DNA from: Triatoma infestans
Lineage: Eukaryota; Arthropoda; Insecta; Hemiptera; Reduviidae
Length of the DNA stretch: 64,000 nt
Reading direction: 5' to 3'
Assembly (NCBI GenBank): GCA_011037195.1
Contig: JAAEAF010014404.1
Location: forward strand, 217,243 to 281,242
A program made the translations under genes and the position numbers. Below, piece by piece: positions 12,047 to 24,685 of the stretch. A model generated the notes under the pieces. That model made no database searches and was not told where the DNA came from. It saw nothing but the letters and a program-made list of their open reading frames with translations. Positions within the stretch are counted from its first letter, which is position 1; each line of letters starts with the position of its first letter.

Positions 12047-12169
12047 TGTTTTAAATTTATTTAAAACATATTTGTATATGGACATTTATGTTTATTTTTT
12101 GCTACAGAACAAAATAGTGCCATGCAATTCTGAAACACCCTGTATAGTTAGCAGCATCTTATAATAACT

Positions 12170-12645
12170 CAAAGTAGCACTTAAGAGAAAAGTGGTAAAA
12201 GGCTCGGAAAACTACTCCCCAAATAATTGATTTTCCTCCGAAAAAAATTCAAATAACAGAGATAGGGCTATGTAGAAAATCATGGGAGTCTATTTCGAAA
12301 AATTTGCGCGAAAAGGAAAACCATTCAATAAAGGCATACTTCCCGGTTGACAGATTTCAAAAGCAGCAAAATCTTGGACACAGATTCTGTGAAACATAGA
12401 AACTGAATATCAAGTTTGAGCTTTCTCAGATTTTTCTTTTGGAGACATTTTGTTTTCATATATACAAGTACGTACATAGAGCGAATGAGGGATGTAATCG
12501 CTGGAAGTATGATTTTTTTACTCAAGGGATCTCAAAACATGTTTTCCGGTAAAAACTCAGTTTCGAAAATGTCACAAGATTGCAATAGTTCTTACATAAT
12601 AAGAGAAAGTGAAAAGGTCATTTTTGTACAAGTAGTATTACCTTC
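12170..12645 (+). repeat. Diverged TTCCGG repeat copy
   Basis: Similar in order to the better copies: a 'CATACTTCCCGGTTGACAG' core, then 'AACTGAATATCAAGTTTGAG', 'ACTCAAGGGATCTCAAAACA', a TTTCCGGTAAAAACTC block and an end with 'AATAAGAGAAAGTGAAAA'. The short frames inside are incidental. Confidence 0.65.
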
Positions 12646-12759
12646 AAGGCTTCAAGTATGTTAGTCAGTATAGTATAAGGTCCTTAAAATTATCTATTGT
12701 AAGTTAATTATTTCTTGTTATAGAAATAAAAACTATTTTATTATTAACATATAGTTTAG

Positions 12760-14126
12760 ACCTTCCGAGGCATCTCTTTTTGAACAGTCGCTTTGCCACT
12801 CCAGAACAATAAGCAGTTTCAAAGAGAATTTCGTACTATCTGGTAATATAGCGGTAACCCAATGGGTGCTCCAAGGGGAAAAATTATCCCCATTACTTTT
12901 CAACTTGTTTTTATTTGATATAATACATTCTTTCATAAAAAGGGTGCACGGGGTTCAACATCTACGTCGAAAGAGATCTCATGATGTTGATGTTTACCGA
13001 TGATGTGGCAATAACTGCATATTCTGAAACTGCGAATTTTGTCGGAATACTGTCAGATCAGTTCATTGACGGTTAATGCAGGGAAAGCCATAATAGTTCC
13101 CTATCAGAAGGGTGATAGATCACCTAATTTAAAACCCTTTACATTCGATAATAAAATAATATACACTGCGAATAGCTTTGTTTATCTGGGGGTTCCTCTC
13201 TCCAATTCGGGAAATTTAAGAAAGCTTCATAACAAAGAGTTTCTTTTGCCTTCCTAGCTATTTTTAAGATTTTCAGCAATATTTAAATTAGTGTCTGGGA
13301 TAATAGAATACGCATATTTAATTCTTTAATTGCTAATGTGTTGTTATACTCGGCAGAAATTTGGGGCACAAAGTATGCTAATTTGGCTGAAAGGGTGCAG
13401 ATTAGATTTCTAAAAAAACTCTTACATTTACCCCGATTGTTTTATGAGATTGGAAACGGGCGAATTACATTTAACATCGAAAATCTTCAAACGAATGCTG
13501 CGATTCTGGCGAAAAATCCTTGATCTGCCAGGGTGATAACCTAGTTTAATGTTGTTAAATGTTATTATTAGACACAGTGGCGGGTCTAGTATTCCTTATA
13601 ACTGGGCCTTAGAATTAAAGAGTAGTCTCTTGTCAGCAGCAGCTGAGGACGTATGGATTGCCCAAAATTCTGGTACTTTAAAAACGAAAATAAATTCTTT
13701 AGTTATCTCTTCAATAACAATTTGTTGACCCACGATGTGGAATCTGCCATCACCTCTTCATTTAATCTCTACTATAAACATATTTCTACTCTGGGCCTAG
13801 GTGATCCTTATATAAGGTACAGTTACTACCTTCATGCATTCAGGTTGATCTCGCAATTATGCCTGGGGAGTAAGAAGCGTATTGGTTATCTCTAAATGGG
13901 TTGTTTTATTAGTTCAATCCCCAGGATTTTGCAACCAAAAAAGCGATGATATTCTGCATTTCCTAGTCAGTTGCCCAATACTAAGTACATGTAGAAAGAA
14001 TTATATTGTAAAATATTTAAATGATTCTGACGACCAGTCAGAAAAACTACAGTCACTACTTTCAATTAATTCCATCTCACAATTAAAAAATATTTATTTT
14101 TTTGTAATAAGTTTTCTAAAAATGAA
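12760..14126 (+). pseudogene. Decayed LINE ORF2, reverse-transcriptase fingers to C-terminus
   Basis: Successive frames show pieces of a non-LTR retrotransposon polymerase of the R1/jockey kind. At about 12868 the phrase GVLQGEKLSPLLFNLFLF (frame-shifted) is the conserved region before the active site. About 12990 reads FTDDVAI, matching the Y/FADD box with Thr in place of Ala. Further on are VNAGKAIIVPYQKG, NSFVYLGVPLSNSG, LLYSAEIWG and a zinc-like HFLVSCPIL. Several frameshifts and stops make it non-functional. The 3' part is interrupted by the small element at 14135-14420. Confidence 0.8.
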
Positions 14127-14428
14127 ATCTTTTGAATATGTGGATGGATCCGCAATGCTGGATAACATCTGGTATTTTATCCGTCGTAGCATGCATATTT
14201 GTTTCCTTCCTGACCGGTTTCGGATTTTCATCCATAGACAGAGCAAATTCACCATGTTCGTGTAGAGAGTTCACTTCAACGTAATGTTTCTGTTACTTGT
14301 TACTCACACTTGTTGGTTGTATATAATTATGTACAATTTGCTCTGACGATGGATGAAAATCCGAAACCGGTCAGGAAGGAAATAAATATGCATACTACGA
14401 CGGATAAAATTCCAGATGATATCTTTTG
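14127..14428 (-). mobile_element. 286-bp inverted-end element with hammerhead-like core, inserted in the LINE
   Basis: Arms at 14161-14253 and 14334-14424 are inverted copies, about 90% alike, with a central spacer of about 80 bp. The left end extends some 26 nt past the inverted match and contains GGATGGATCCGCAATGCTGG. That aligns with the extension of the 58.6-kb family, GGTTGGTTCCGCAGAGCTGG, in the same relative place. ATCTTTTG at 14127-14134 and 14421-14428 is a candidate target duplication. The plus-strand core at 14343-14372 reads CTGACGA, T, hairpin GGATGAAAATCC, GAAA, CCGGTC. The left-arm core is mutated (CTGTCTA). Confidence 0.75.
14343..14372 (+). ncRNA. Hammerhead-like motif of the diverged element
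   Basis: CTGACGA is followed by one T, then a 4-bp hairpin (GGAT-GAAA-ATCC), GAAA, and palindromic ACCGGT with C at the cleavage position. Stem I is weak, with only about two pairs obvious. Stem II differs in sequence from the motif at 62727 but keeps its pairing, which supports an RNA structure under constraint. Catalytic activity is unproven. Confidence 0.45.
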
Positions 14429-14429
14429 T

Positions 14430-15015
14430 TTGAACGATTAATGCTCATTCTACATGATTGAATACATATTCACTATGTTTAGTATGCAGTATACATATGT
14501 GCCTTTATATATAGTATCTGTGTTTGCCTCGGTTTTATTATTTTTCTAAAATTCTTTTCTTTTTCTGAATTTTTTCTGTTCTGTACGAAATTATTTTGTG
14601 TAATGTCTGTTCTTATTACCAGTAGGGAGATACTATGATGAAACATTTTTAATTTAATTTATATTTGTAAAAATGAAACTTTTTATTTTCAAATTTTTAT
14701 TTTGACTTTATTTTTTTTCTACCTTTCTGAATTTATAATGTATTATAGTAATTGTATTGTACTAACAACAATCAAACTCCTGCTACAATCTGTATGATTA
14801 TGAGAAATAAGTAAATCAAGAAAATAAATTTGATCCGGAACTTGTGAAACTCCTTGTTAACATGAGGATGATTTATTTTTCAGGCCTTTTTCATTTGATA
14901 ATCTACCTTTGCCAATACCATATCATTTTCATTTCAAAACATAACCAAAAGTTTTCGAGAAATTGATGTGAAGAATTTTACATTCATTGACCTTAGAAAT
15001 TGTGCAACAAATTAT
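14430..15015. other. AT-rich sequence, no gene recognised
   Basis: Possible continuation of the LINE 3' region for the first bases. After that there is nothing recognisable. Confidence 0.4.
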
Positions 15016-15061
15016 TATGTGCAGAAGAAATGTTAAAATTTTAACATTTCTTCTGCACATA
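15016..15061. repeat. 46-bp perfect palindrome without spacer
   Basis: The left half starts TATGTGCAGAAGAAATG and runs to AAAA at 15038; the right half is its exact complement. There is no loop, so the DNA can extrude as a cruciform and an RNA copy would form a 20-plus-bp hairpin. No TIR family or host gene was matched. A library or assembly foldback cannot be excluded. Confidence 0.9.
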
Positions 15062-15640
15062 TTGATTCTATATAAAATCCCTTGCTTTGTCTATTTGCTG
15101 ATCGTTTTTTTCTTTCTTTTTATGTAAGACTCCATAAGAGCAGACCAGAAAGAGCTTTTTTATACATACAATTTCAATTCTAAATTTGTTTTCTTTTCGG
15201 CTAGAAAACAATACTCTATCGGATTAATTGTAAACACATAACAAATGTTGCAAAACTGTTACTTTTACTATCTTAACATTTACTTATGTAATTTGATGCT
15301 AAAAAATTACTGTTATCACAACCCATTTGTTATCAAAATTGGCTAGAGAGCCACTCCAGAATTGTAGTTTACTTCTAAGTGCATTTCTTTATAGCGGATT
15401 TGGAACATTTTACAAACCTGTTGTAAGACCGAACTCACTTTAGTCATTTTACAAAGATGCTACTGTTCTCCATCCAACTGAAATTGAAAGTTGAGGGAAA
15501 CCTAAACGCTTCAGTCACTTTATGACTATTAGTTCTGGGAAAGCTCATATTGAGAGTTATCCAATCAATCACATCACTCGATTGGAAGAAAAGGTCAGCA
15601 AGCATTTCAGATTTTTCACGGTCAGATATATAGCCTGTTG
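15062..15640. other. No gene recognised
   Basis: No frame or repeat could be identified with confidence between the palindrome and the LINE endonuclease remnant. Confidence 0.4.
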
Positions 15641-16770
15641 AAGTCCGTTGGTTTGAGCAGGTAATGAAGAGTGTTGCTTTCTAATTCGTTTGGTTGCATT
15701 CCATAGCTCCTACTGTTAGGCGTAGGTGTTTGTAGGTATTCCTTGCACATGTCAATTCTTAGCTGGTCTAATGACCATTTTGTTTATCTCGTCAGTCGGT
15801 TATATAATGTTTTGTGCTCTGGATTTCTAGTTCGTTGCCAAATTCTTCTGTGTCCGTTTTTGTCATGGATTAACTGCAGTATTACCTGGGGATATGGTCA
15901 TGTGATCGCGGGCTTGGACGTTTGTACGTTTTGTACGTTGCATTGTAAATGCTATGGTAGGTTGTTTGTGTAAATTGTTGAATGGCTATGTCAATTTGTT
16001 CTGTTGTTGTCAGATAAGTGTTAATTTTGATCATGTCATCTAGTCCCATTCTGAAAGTATCACAGTCAATTTTTCCTGCGATCTTTGGAGAGGTGGTTCA
16101 GCGTAGAATTTTTTCCTGCAGGGTAGCTTGGACAGGGCGATGGTCTTGATTCAAGGTCAACTAAAATAGTCTGATGCAACAGGGTGTTCAAATTTCGTAA
16201 AAGGCTAATAATGTCTTGGTAACTTCTTTGGTTAGGAAAAAATTAGTTCGTCTGGTGCATTTACTTAGGATATGTAGAGCCCCCTTATAAAGTCCAATAT
16301 CTGCATCCATTAGCGTTTGTAGTTCTGCATTCCCAAATTGTAAGTTTACTGTTGATATTTCCACACAAAATGTAGAATTTTGTTGACGCCCCTTAATGTG
16401 TCCTGTAGGTCTTCGTTCTTGAGTTGAACCACATGCTTGAGATAGGCACAAAGTATGTGAAGTGCTCTTTGACTGGAGTATAGATATTCGCCGACACATT
16501 CAAGATATTGCAGCTTGAATGGAACCAATTCGTTGTGCTTCAGGGTGCGTTTTATGATACCCACTGAACACCCCCTGATGTGTGATCGCTAAATGTATTT
16601 TTTCTATATATTTTAAATTCTGGAATTTCAAACTTGTCTGTTGCAGTAAAATGTGTTTCTCTGACACAAGCTATATCAATTTGATATCTCTTCAGGAATT
16701 CGCAGAATGAAAAAGCTTTAGCTTTTAGATCTTTTGCGCTCCAGTTTAGAAATCTGTAGGCTCTGTAGAT
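15640..16770 (-). pseudogene. Decayed LINE ORF2 endonuclease domain
   Basis: Reading from 16770 leftward, the frames give FLNWSAKDLKAKAFSF, then FLKRYQIDIACVRETHF and FSDHTSGGV. These are the opening strands of an apurinic-type endonuclease of jockey/R1-like LINEs (QWNANGL..., IDI..IQET, SGGVAI). LQYLECVGEYLYSSQRAL follows in another frame. Many frameshifts and stops show a dead copy. No polymerase domain follows within this fragment. Confidence 0.75.
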
Positions 16771-16861
16771 ATACTCAGTTTTATTGTGTAAAGAATGATT
16801 TGTTATGGGACGTTATGCAATGTAAAATGACATAATTAAAAAAAAAAAAAAAGGTATATTA

Positions 16862-17103
16862 GGGAAGGGATTAGCTCAGTTGTTAGCGCACTGGACTCCC
16901 CCCATGCGAAGTTTCCGGGTTCCAGTCTAACTGTGCTACCCTTAGGTTTTCTCTTCGTTGGAGCCTCTACAGCTCACTGTTCGGTGATGGACAGTATTGT
17001 CTGTAACGAGAGAACACTATCCGGAGGCCGGCGGTGCACAGAGAAGGCGGCTTCGGACGCCAATGACCATAGATGTTGACCGCCTTAAATTTAAAAAAAA
17101 AAA
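16862..17103 (+). repeat. tRNA-derived SINE, near full length
   Basis: The head GGGATTAGCTCAGTTGTTAG contains the A box and GGGTTCCAGTC is a decayed B box. A roughly 170-bp body follows with TTTTCTCTTCGTTGGAGCC, CTGTAACGAGAGAACACTAT and CGGACGCCAATGACC, ending in an A-rich tail. The body matches the copies at 27064, 49868 and 54440, so this is one SINE family. Confidence 0.85.
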
Positions 17104-20100
17104 TTGTAGCTGTTTTATGTACGAAGCATAATCAATGAGGGGATATCAGGTCATGAAACCGTGGGATAGCTCCGGAGGTTTTATATTGAAAATTTTTTTC
17201 GGTTCCTTCCTCTACACGTATATACACTAGATGCTGCACCTGCACATTGGGATGGGGGATTGATCCGATTGAACGTTTAAACTTAAATAGAATTTCAAAG
17301 ATTATCTGCGAATCAATAATCTTCCATTATCTTATACCAAAAATAGTTACTGATGAAATTATCAATAAGCATACAGTTTGGATTCTCTCTCTCAAAATAA
17401 TTCGTATCTTTGTATTGTATCTACTAGCTATATCTCCACTTAGAAAGATTAACTATTTCCGTTGATATAAAAAATACGAGTAGGCTCATGAGAAGAGTTC
17501 ACAAACTTAGGAGTGTCACATCTATACGTTTCTTAATATACCCAGAGTTAAACCACAACTTCAATTCCTGTGCATTTTAATAACAAGTAACTCTAATAAA
17601 TTAATAATACTAATGGAACTCCGTTGGGCTTTTAAATTTAAGATTTAGGTTGCTTGAAGCTAAACTATATACCCTAGATGAAGAGAGAGATTACGCTCTC
17701 TGTACTTTGTGCAACTCTAGCTGAATGTAACACTATTTCCGAACTGTGTATTCTTTACACAAAAAAATTAACGAGAACTCACCTTGTAGTTCTCCCCATT
17801 TTCTCGTCAAATATGATCGACATTATCGCCGTCAACTGATATAAGAATTTAATTTTTTATTTCCTACGTTAAGTCATATATATACTTGCTTTCAACTCTA
17901 AAACTTGTGTTATAGTAAAATTTTAAGTATTATTTTTTCCTTTTTTTTTAACTTCAATTAAATTTAGATTTTTTCCTAAAAATAATTTAATAATTAGTGC
18001 TTAAAAGTATTTCCTTTCTACACTCATTACTTTTAACGACTCCGGCTGACGGATTTTATCCATGCCGAGTAGTAGTTCTAATTTTATTTAGATATTTTGT
18101 AAACTTTCCTCCAATAAGTTCTATTTTATTATAATATTAAAAACAATGATTTAAAGAAAACTTGGAACATTATAAAAGGTGAACTCTGAACTAATTTATA
18201 CTCGTATATGTGTAAAATATATATTATGTCATGATTCAACCGGCTCTGAGGTAAAGACATAAAGTTAGTGATTTAATTTCGTTTTCTTCAACGGCTGGCT
18301 GGATATGATTGGTACTTGAAAAATGCGTCCTTCATCTTACTTTTGTTCGACCTCTCAGCTATGGATTAATGTCTCCAAAAAGCAGTAAACATTAAACAGT
18401 AATAATAATGGAAATTAACAGTATTTTTGTTCGACCATTGCGGTCATTAGTGTGAGTATATCAACGAAACTCCTAAGAGGAATTGATGAGTAAGAAAAAA
18501 TAGGAGAAAGTAAAAATACAAGAAAACCTACTTCATTTCCAGATGGTCAGGCTTATTTCTGCAATTCAACGATTTCTCCGAGAATGTACGATCCTTTATG
18601 GAAAAAATTAAACTGCCAAGTTCAAGTGGACAATTTTTTCATTTAATTTCTGAGAACCTTTTCATTAATAATTTTCAACTCTACTTTAGTTGACATTTTT
18701 TAGAACTGTATTCCCTCATACTTTCCACCAAGTACTTCACTTATAATTTTTAGGTTATTATTTCTTATTAGCTTTTTAATTCTTTTGATGGCGGAACATA
18801 CCCCAAATCGGCTTAGAAAATCCATCTAAAATCATATTCATTACTTAGAAATCGGAAGTGCGAGACTTGTGATAAATTCCATGGGGGTTCTTAGAGGCAT
18901 GCAACATATGAAGAAACCAAATTTCAAAATGTAAAATTTCTAAATAAACTTAGAAAATTTGCAGAATTCTTGATCCTTTTTTTTTTTTTTTTTTTTATAA
19001 TTAAAAAAGAAGAATGTTTTCTGTTGGATAGTATCTGCATATGGAAATTCTTTTTTCTTTATAAAAAATCACAGCTTTCTTCAGGTTATTATACTGGTTT
19101 AATTTCAGACCAGCACTTGGTCTAAAATGAGGCATTACCCAGATTTAAGTTTCAGTGCGCTGGTCTAAAAACATAAACCAGAACCTCCCTGTAAAAAAGC
19201 CTATTGGAAATCGGGTGAAATGCAGGTTTTTGTATTAAACTAGGGTTGGATGCACCCGAAGTCTCATGTTCTTAATTTTTTCTTGACGATGGCCGCGAAA
19301 GCCTGAAAGATCTTTTTAATTTATTAAATACTAACTCATCACAGAAAAATAAATAAATAAATTATGTATTAAGTCTGTCTTAGAAACCTACGGATTTCAG
19401 TTAGCTCCAAAATGTTATTAATATGTATTTCTGGAGATTAAATTGCGAGTCTTAATTTTATAAGAGTTATAAAAATCCCTGAAGTTAGCAAAAATTTGAT
19501 AGTTATATTTATTAACACTGATATTTAAATCTAAATTTTGTTTCCCCAAGGATATGAAAGAAATGTTAATAAAAGGAAAATAGTTAGAATACATGTAATT
19601 TTAAGTACAATTAATATCAGGGTTTTTACAATTTGCATTTTTTTTTTTAATTTATTTTGGGCTGGGCTAAAAAACAATGTCTATTCACTGTTCGACTAGT
19701 AATATCACACAATTTTATTCATTCTCTTTCATTTTATTACTTTTACTTTTTTAGTTTAATTCTAGCACCATAACGATTTTCTAGGACGCAGTGACTAACA
19801 CAATCCAGCCTTATTCACTTGTGTAAACTTGTTCTATTTTAAATATCTTATGCTGAAAATTTTGCTTTATGAATACAGTTTTTTTTTTTTATGTTTATGC
19901 TATTAAAAGATAAGAAGGATTGAATATTAAAAAAGATTTTTTACTTCAAGCTAAAACTGTACATTTAACAATTAAGCAACAATAATCACTTTAAAAGATT
20001 CTGCTGCTGAAGTCGAAGAAAAAAAGCTGCAGACTTATGCTTATATAGTTTTTCAGTAAAGAAAAACTTAAAAGCAAAATACATCGATATTTATATATAT

Positions 20101-21230
20101 AAAAAAAAAAAAGCGAAAAAATTTATTAACAATGTACAAAAGGCAAAATTAAACTAAGATAAATTAAATTTTATTTAATTTAATTTTCAAATAAATTAAA
20201 AATTATCGTAATATAAAGAATTTTTTACAAGTTACTAGTAAACAAAACAAAAAAGAAAATAATAAGTGTCGTTGATTTAAATTTGAATAAACTTAATATA
20301 CTTTACAACTTATTATTTTCAGAATAAATATGAAGTATATTTAAATAAATATAATCAATGTCAACAATGTTTTTTGGTGAAAAAAATTTATTAAGTGATA
20401 TTTCATTTGACACATATTATGCTATTATAAAACACTATCAAGATTGTGAATCTATTTTCTGATATTTAAAATTTTAAAATGGTTATTATTCAAAATTGTT
20501 GAAAAACGCGAACATCCTCCCGTAATTTTTTATTTTAAAGCTATTATATATATAACTTTAAAGAAATTTATAAATATTCTAGTTTTTATAGTAATTTATT
20601 TAATTTACAGATTAAAAATGTAAACAATTTAATGGCTGGATAATTTATTTAGTTCCCCATAATAAAATGGAAGCAAGAGGGAACAATATTTAAAAGGCCA
20701 AATGTTTTTTTAAATACTGTACTGCAACCAAATGCCGCACAAAAAAAATAAATATTCTTATTAATTAAATACTAACAACAAAAAATGGCGTAAACAGAAG
20801 CATTTGATAGTAATTATGAACAAGAGACGAATATAAATAAATTAAATAGATTGCAAATGTTTCTAAAACAAAATAAAAATGCAGTAAGTACTAAGAAGTT
20901 TTCTTTCATATTTTTCAAATACTACTGTTTACAAAAATGATCTTTTCATTTTTTTTCAGGAAAGATCACAACAAAGCCATTTCGACTTACAAAGAAAAAA
21001 AATTATTTTCCTAATAATTTAAATTATAACTTTAGCTACTCTTTGGATATTTAGAGAGTTAAGCGCGGTTTAAATGGTCAAACTCATTCGTAAATTGTGA
21101 TTCAGACATGAATGAGTCTATCTTCTTCACCACACACATTCTACTAAATAGAATCTAAGATAAATGCACAAAATACTGAAATTATATTAAAAAAAAACAA
21201 AAAAACAAATTAAATTAATGTAATTAATAT
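17104..21230. other. Long AT-rich region without recognised genes
   Basis: Frames are short and unrelated to known proteins. A block near 18030-18080, CCGGCTGACGGATT, resembles the presumed LINE 3' tail at 33400-33540. Poly-T occurs at 18978-18997 and A/T runs are frequent. The central part (about 19700-21000) is very AT-rich. This is the interior of the inverted SCaMC duplication. Confidence 0.45.
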
Positions 21231-21556
21231 TTCGCTATTTACAAATAAAATTATTTTCCCTCTACATCCAGAAGTGTATATATCACAGTAAGATATTGTT
21301 TACAACTAAAAATTTATTTAAAAAAAAAAAAAGAAAAAAAAAAGACCAGATGAAACTTATATATACATCTTAAATCACAGTTCCGCTCTTTTAAACTCTT
21401 TCTTTTGTTTTAATCCTATTAATAGTTATGATGGATTATTTTGGCGCTATTCTTCAATAAAGAACTCTAATTAGTTTCCTCTGATATCGTCTGGCTAGTC
21501 AGCAAAAAATTAAATTAGCTGCTATCCATTGGATCTGCTCGCGTTATGTGCAGCTG
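21231..21556 (-). other. Conserved non-coding block downstream of SCaMC copy 2
   Basis: Read on the minus strand this matches 10360-10634 in order: CATAACGCGAGC, TAGCCAGACGATAT, GAATAGCG, GGAACTGTGATTTAAGATGT, TTACTGTGATA and TTTATTTGTAAATAGCGAA. The spacing has diverged through A-rich insertions. It lies downstream of the copy 2 stop on the same strand, so it is a candidate 3'UTR or regulatory segment. Confidence 0.65.
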
Positions 21557-21999
21557 AAACATTAAATAAATTAATTATATCACTCATTATAAATCTAAGA
21601 TTCATATATTTCAAACATGTTTAAAAATTGTTATCCAAAGATTTATAATTCACATTTTTTTTTTATGTTAAAGCAGATTGCTATTCTATTTTTCATCAAA
21701 TCGTAAGCATTTTACAATCAAAATGTTATGACATGATAATAATCTTATATCATGGTGAAATTGGCAAAAGTCGAAAAATTATGGAAATACAATAATTTCC
21801 ATCCTTTGCATTTCTCAACTAACAGCTTACAACTCTTTTTTCTTTAAACATGTTATTTTTACCACACATTTAATTGTCCTTAATTTTATAAAGATGATAA
21901 AAATCAATAAATGCTACTTCAGAAAGAATCCCCCAAACTCTAGAAATCTATTCTTTCAATGCCACGTTAAAACAAATACGAAAAAGAAAAGAGCTATTC

Positions 22000-22600
22000 A
22001 GTGAAGTGGTACTTCCGTAGGACAAATTTTTAATGTTCTAGTCGCAATATATCACTTTACAACATAACGTTCTGGAGAAAGTCATAAAAAAACGCAAACT
22101 TCTTAGTAAAGTCATACTTCCAGACAGACGATTTTTATCAAACTCGAAATTTAGGTAACATATTTGATTCTAATTAATACTGTATGGATAAAAAAAATCG
22201 TATAATTAACTAAAATAACACCTTAGAGGTAAATAAAACCCTGCTCCCATCCCAAAACCATCACCAAATGAATTTTCCCGGAAAAATTAAAAAATTGTTT
22301 CAAATAAAAGAATAGCTAGCATTTTGTATGTGTAGATAATACGCAAGTTTAGAGAAAATAGTTGGAGCCGTATTCGAGCAAATCGGAAAAAACCGAAAAA
22401 TCCATTCAGTAAAGTGGTACTTCCGGTTGACCGCTTTTGACTAAAACCATATTATGGGGAATTCTGGTAGAAATATCAAGTTAAAACTTTCTCCGATTTT
22501 CCGTTTTTGAGTTGTGCTGATTCATACACACCACACGAGACCATACTCTTGTAGACTGATAAATGTAATCGCTGAAGAAGTAGTTAGTAAGAAAGGATTG
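22000..22600 (+). repeat. TTCCGG repeat copy
   Basis: Carries 'AGTGAAGTGGTACTTCCG', a second 'GTGGTACTTCCGGTTGACCG' core at about 22412, and 'AAATATCAAGTTAAAACTTT'. The 3' terminal block is lost. Confidence 0.65.
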
Positions 22601-22679
22601 GTTGCGTTTAGCTGAGATAATATGCGAATTACTTCATTAGTGGCATCAACAAACAGACTTCTAATATTATAGTTAAACT

Positions 22680-23090
22680 TAAAAGTATGCAAAAAGCTGA
22701 ATTTGAGTTCCTTGCTTTATAGGCAAATTACCATCTTTTATCTAAGGGATCAAGGTTTAATGTAAATTATGCAGTTTCGGAACTGGATCTTTCAATTAAA
22801 CAAATAATATTTAAGGTAGGTGGTGAATTATTAAATTTAAATTATAAGCGTTGGATTACAAATCATATTAAGTTAGGTACATTATGTAACCTGAATGAAG
22901 AAAAAATGGCATTTCATTTTCTGGCAGGTCTGTCCAATTTTAAAGGAGTTGGGCTCAGTTTTCTGGGTAAAGAAAGTGTAAGTTCTTATGAGGTGGTTTT
23001 TCTTCTACATAATGGGAATTGGTTTAACTTGTATAATTTTGTAATTAGTGCGCTTATTTATAGACCAAGGCCTGATTATTGAATTTAATT
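22680..23090 (+). pseudogene. LINE ORF2 C-terminal fragment
   Basis: A frame running up to a stop near 23081 reads KRWITNHIKLGTLCNLNEEK, then FHFLAGLSNFKGVGLSFLG, LHNGNWFNLYNFVISAL and YRPRPDY. This is the C-terminal zinc-knuckle-like region of R1-type LINEs (C...C...H...C), with the last cysteine pair degraded. An in-frame stop lies just upstream, near 22721. Confidence 0.6.
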
Positions 23091-23343
23091 ATTGACACAA
23101 ATTAATATGTTGTAAAATAGATATTATGATCCGTCACAAAAAAACTCTTTTACAAATTTTCACCTACTTTCGGCAAATTTATTGTCTTCTTCAGGGTAAA
23201 AATTTTACCTTTTGAATTTCTTAAAAACTATAGTTTAACTTGTGATGCACCAAGTATTCAAAGTGTTTTTGCGAACCAACCTCAATATCCATTTTACAAC
23301 ATTAAATATAGCGGTCGTAACGAACACCAAACCTAATTAATAT

Positions 23344-24672
<1,329 letters not shown>

Positions 24673-24678
24673 ACTTAC
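24673..24678 (-). promoter_or_regulatory. Conserved GTAAGT splice-donor candidate just after the stop codon, copy 2
   Basis: On the minus strand GTAAGT follows the stop of copy 2 by 7 bases, matching copy 1. This supports a shared 3'UTR intron. Confidence 0.4.
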
Positions 24679-24685
24679 TTTATAT

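Larger units (their letters stand above)
10940..12144 (+). mobile_element. Mariner/Tc1-like transposon, about 1.2 kb, non-functional
   Basis: Inverted ends begin TAGGGTGTTTCAGAATAGCA at 10942 and, on the other strand, CAGGGTGTTTCAGAATTGCA at 12142. Similarity extends about 80 bp inward and includes the shared block GCAAAAAATAAACATAAA. TA dinucleotides at 10940-10941 and 12143-12144 are the expected target duplication. It carries a truncated transposase frame (11257-11979) and a tRNA-like sequence (11981-12046). Confidence 0.85.
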
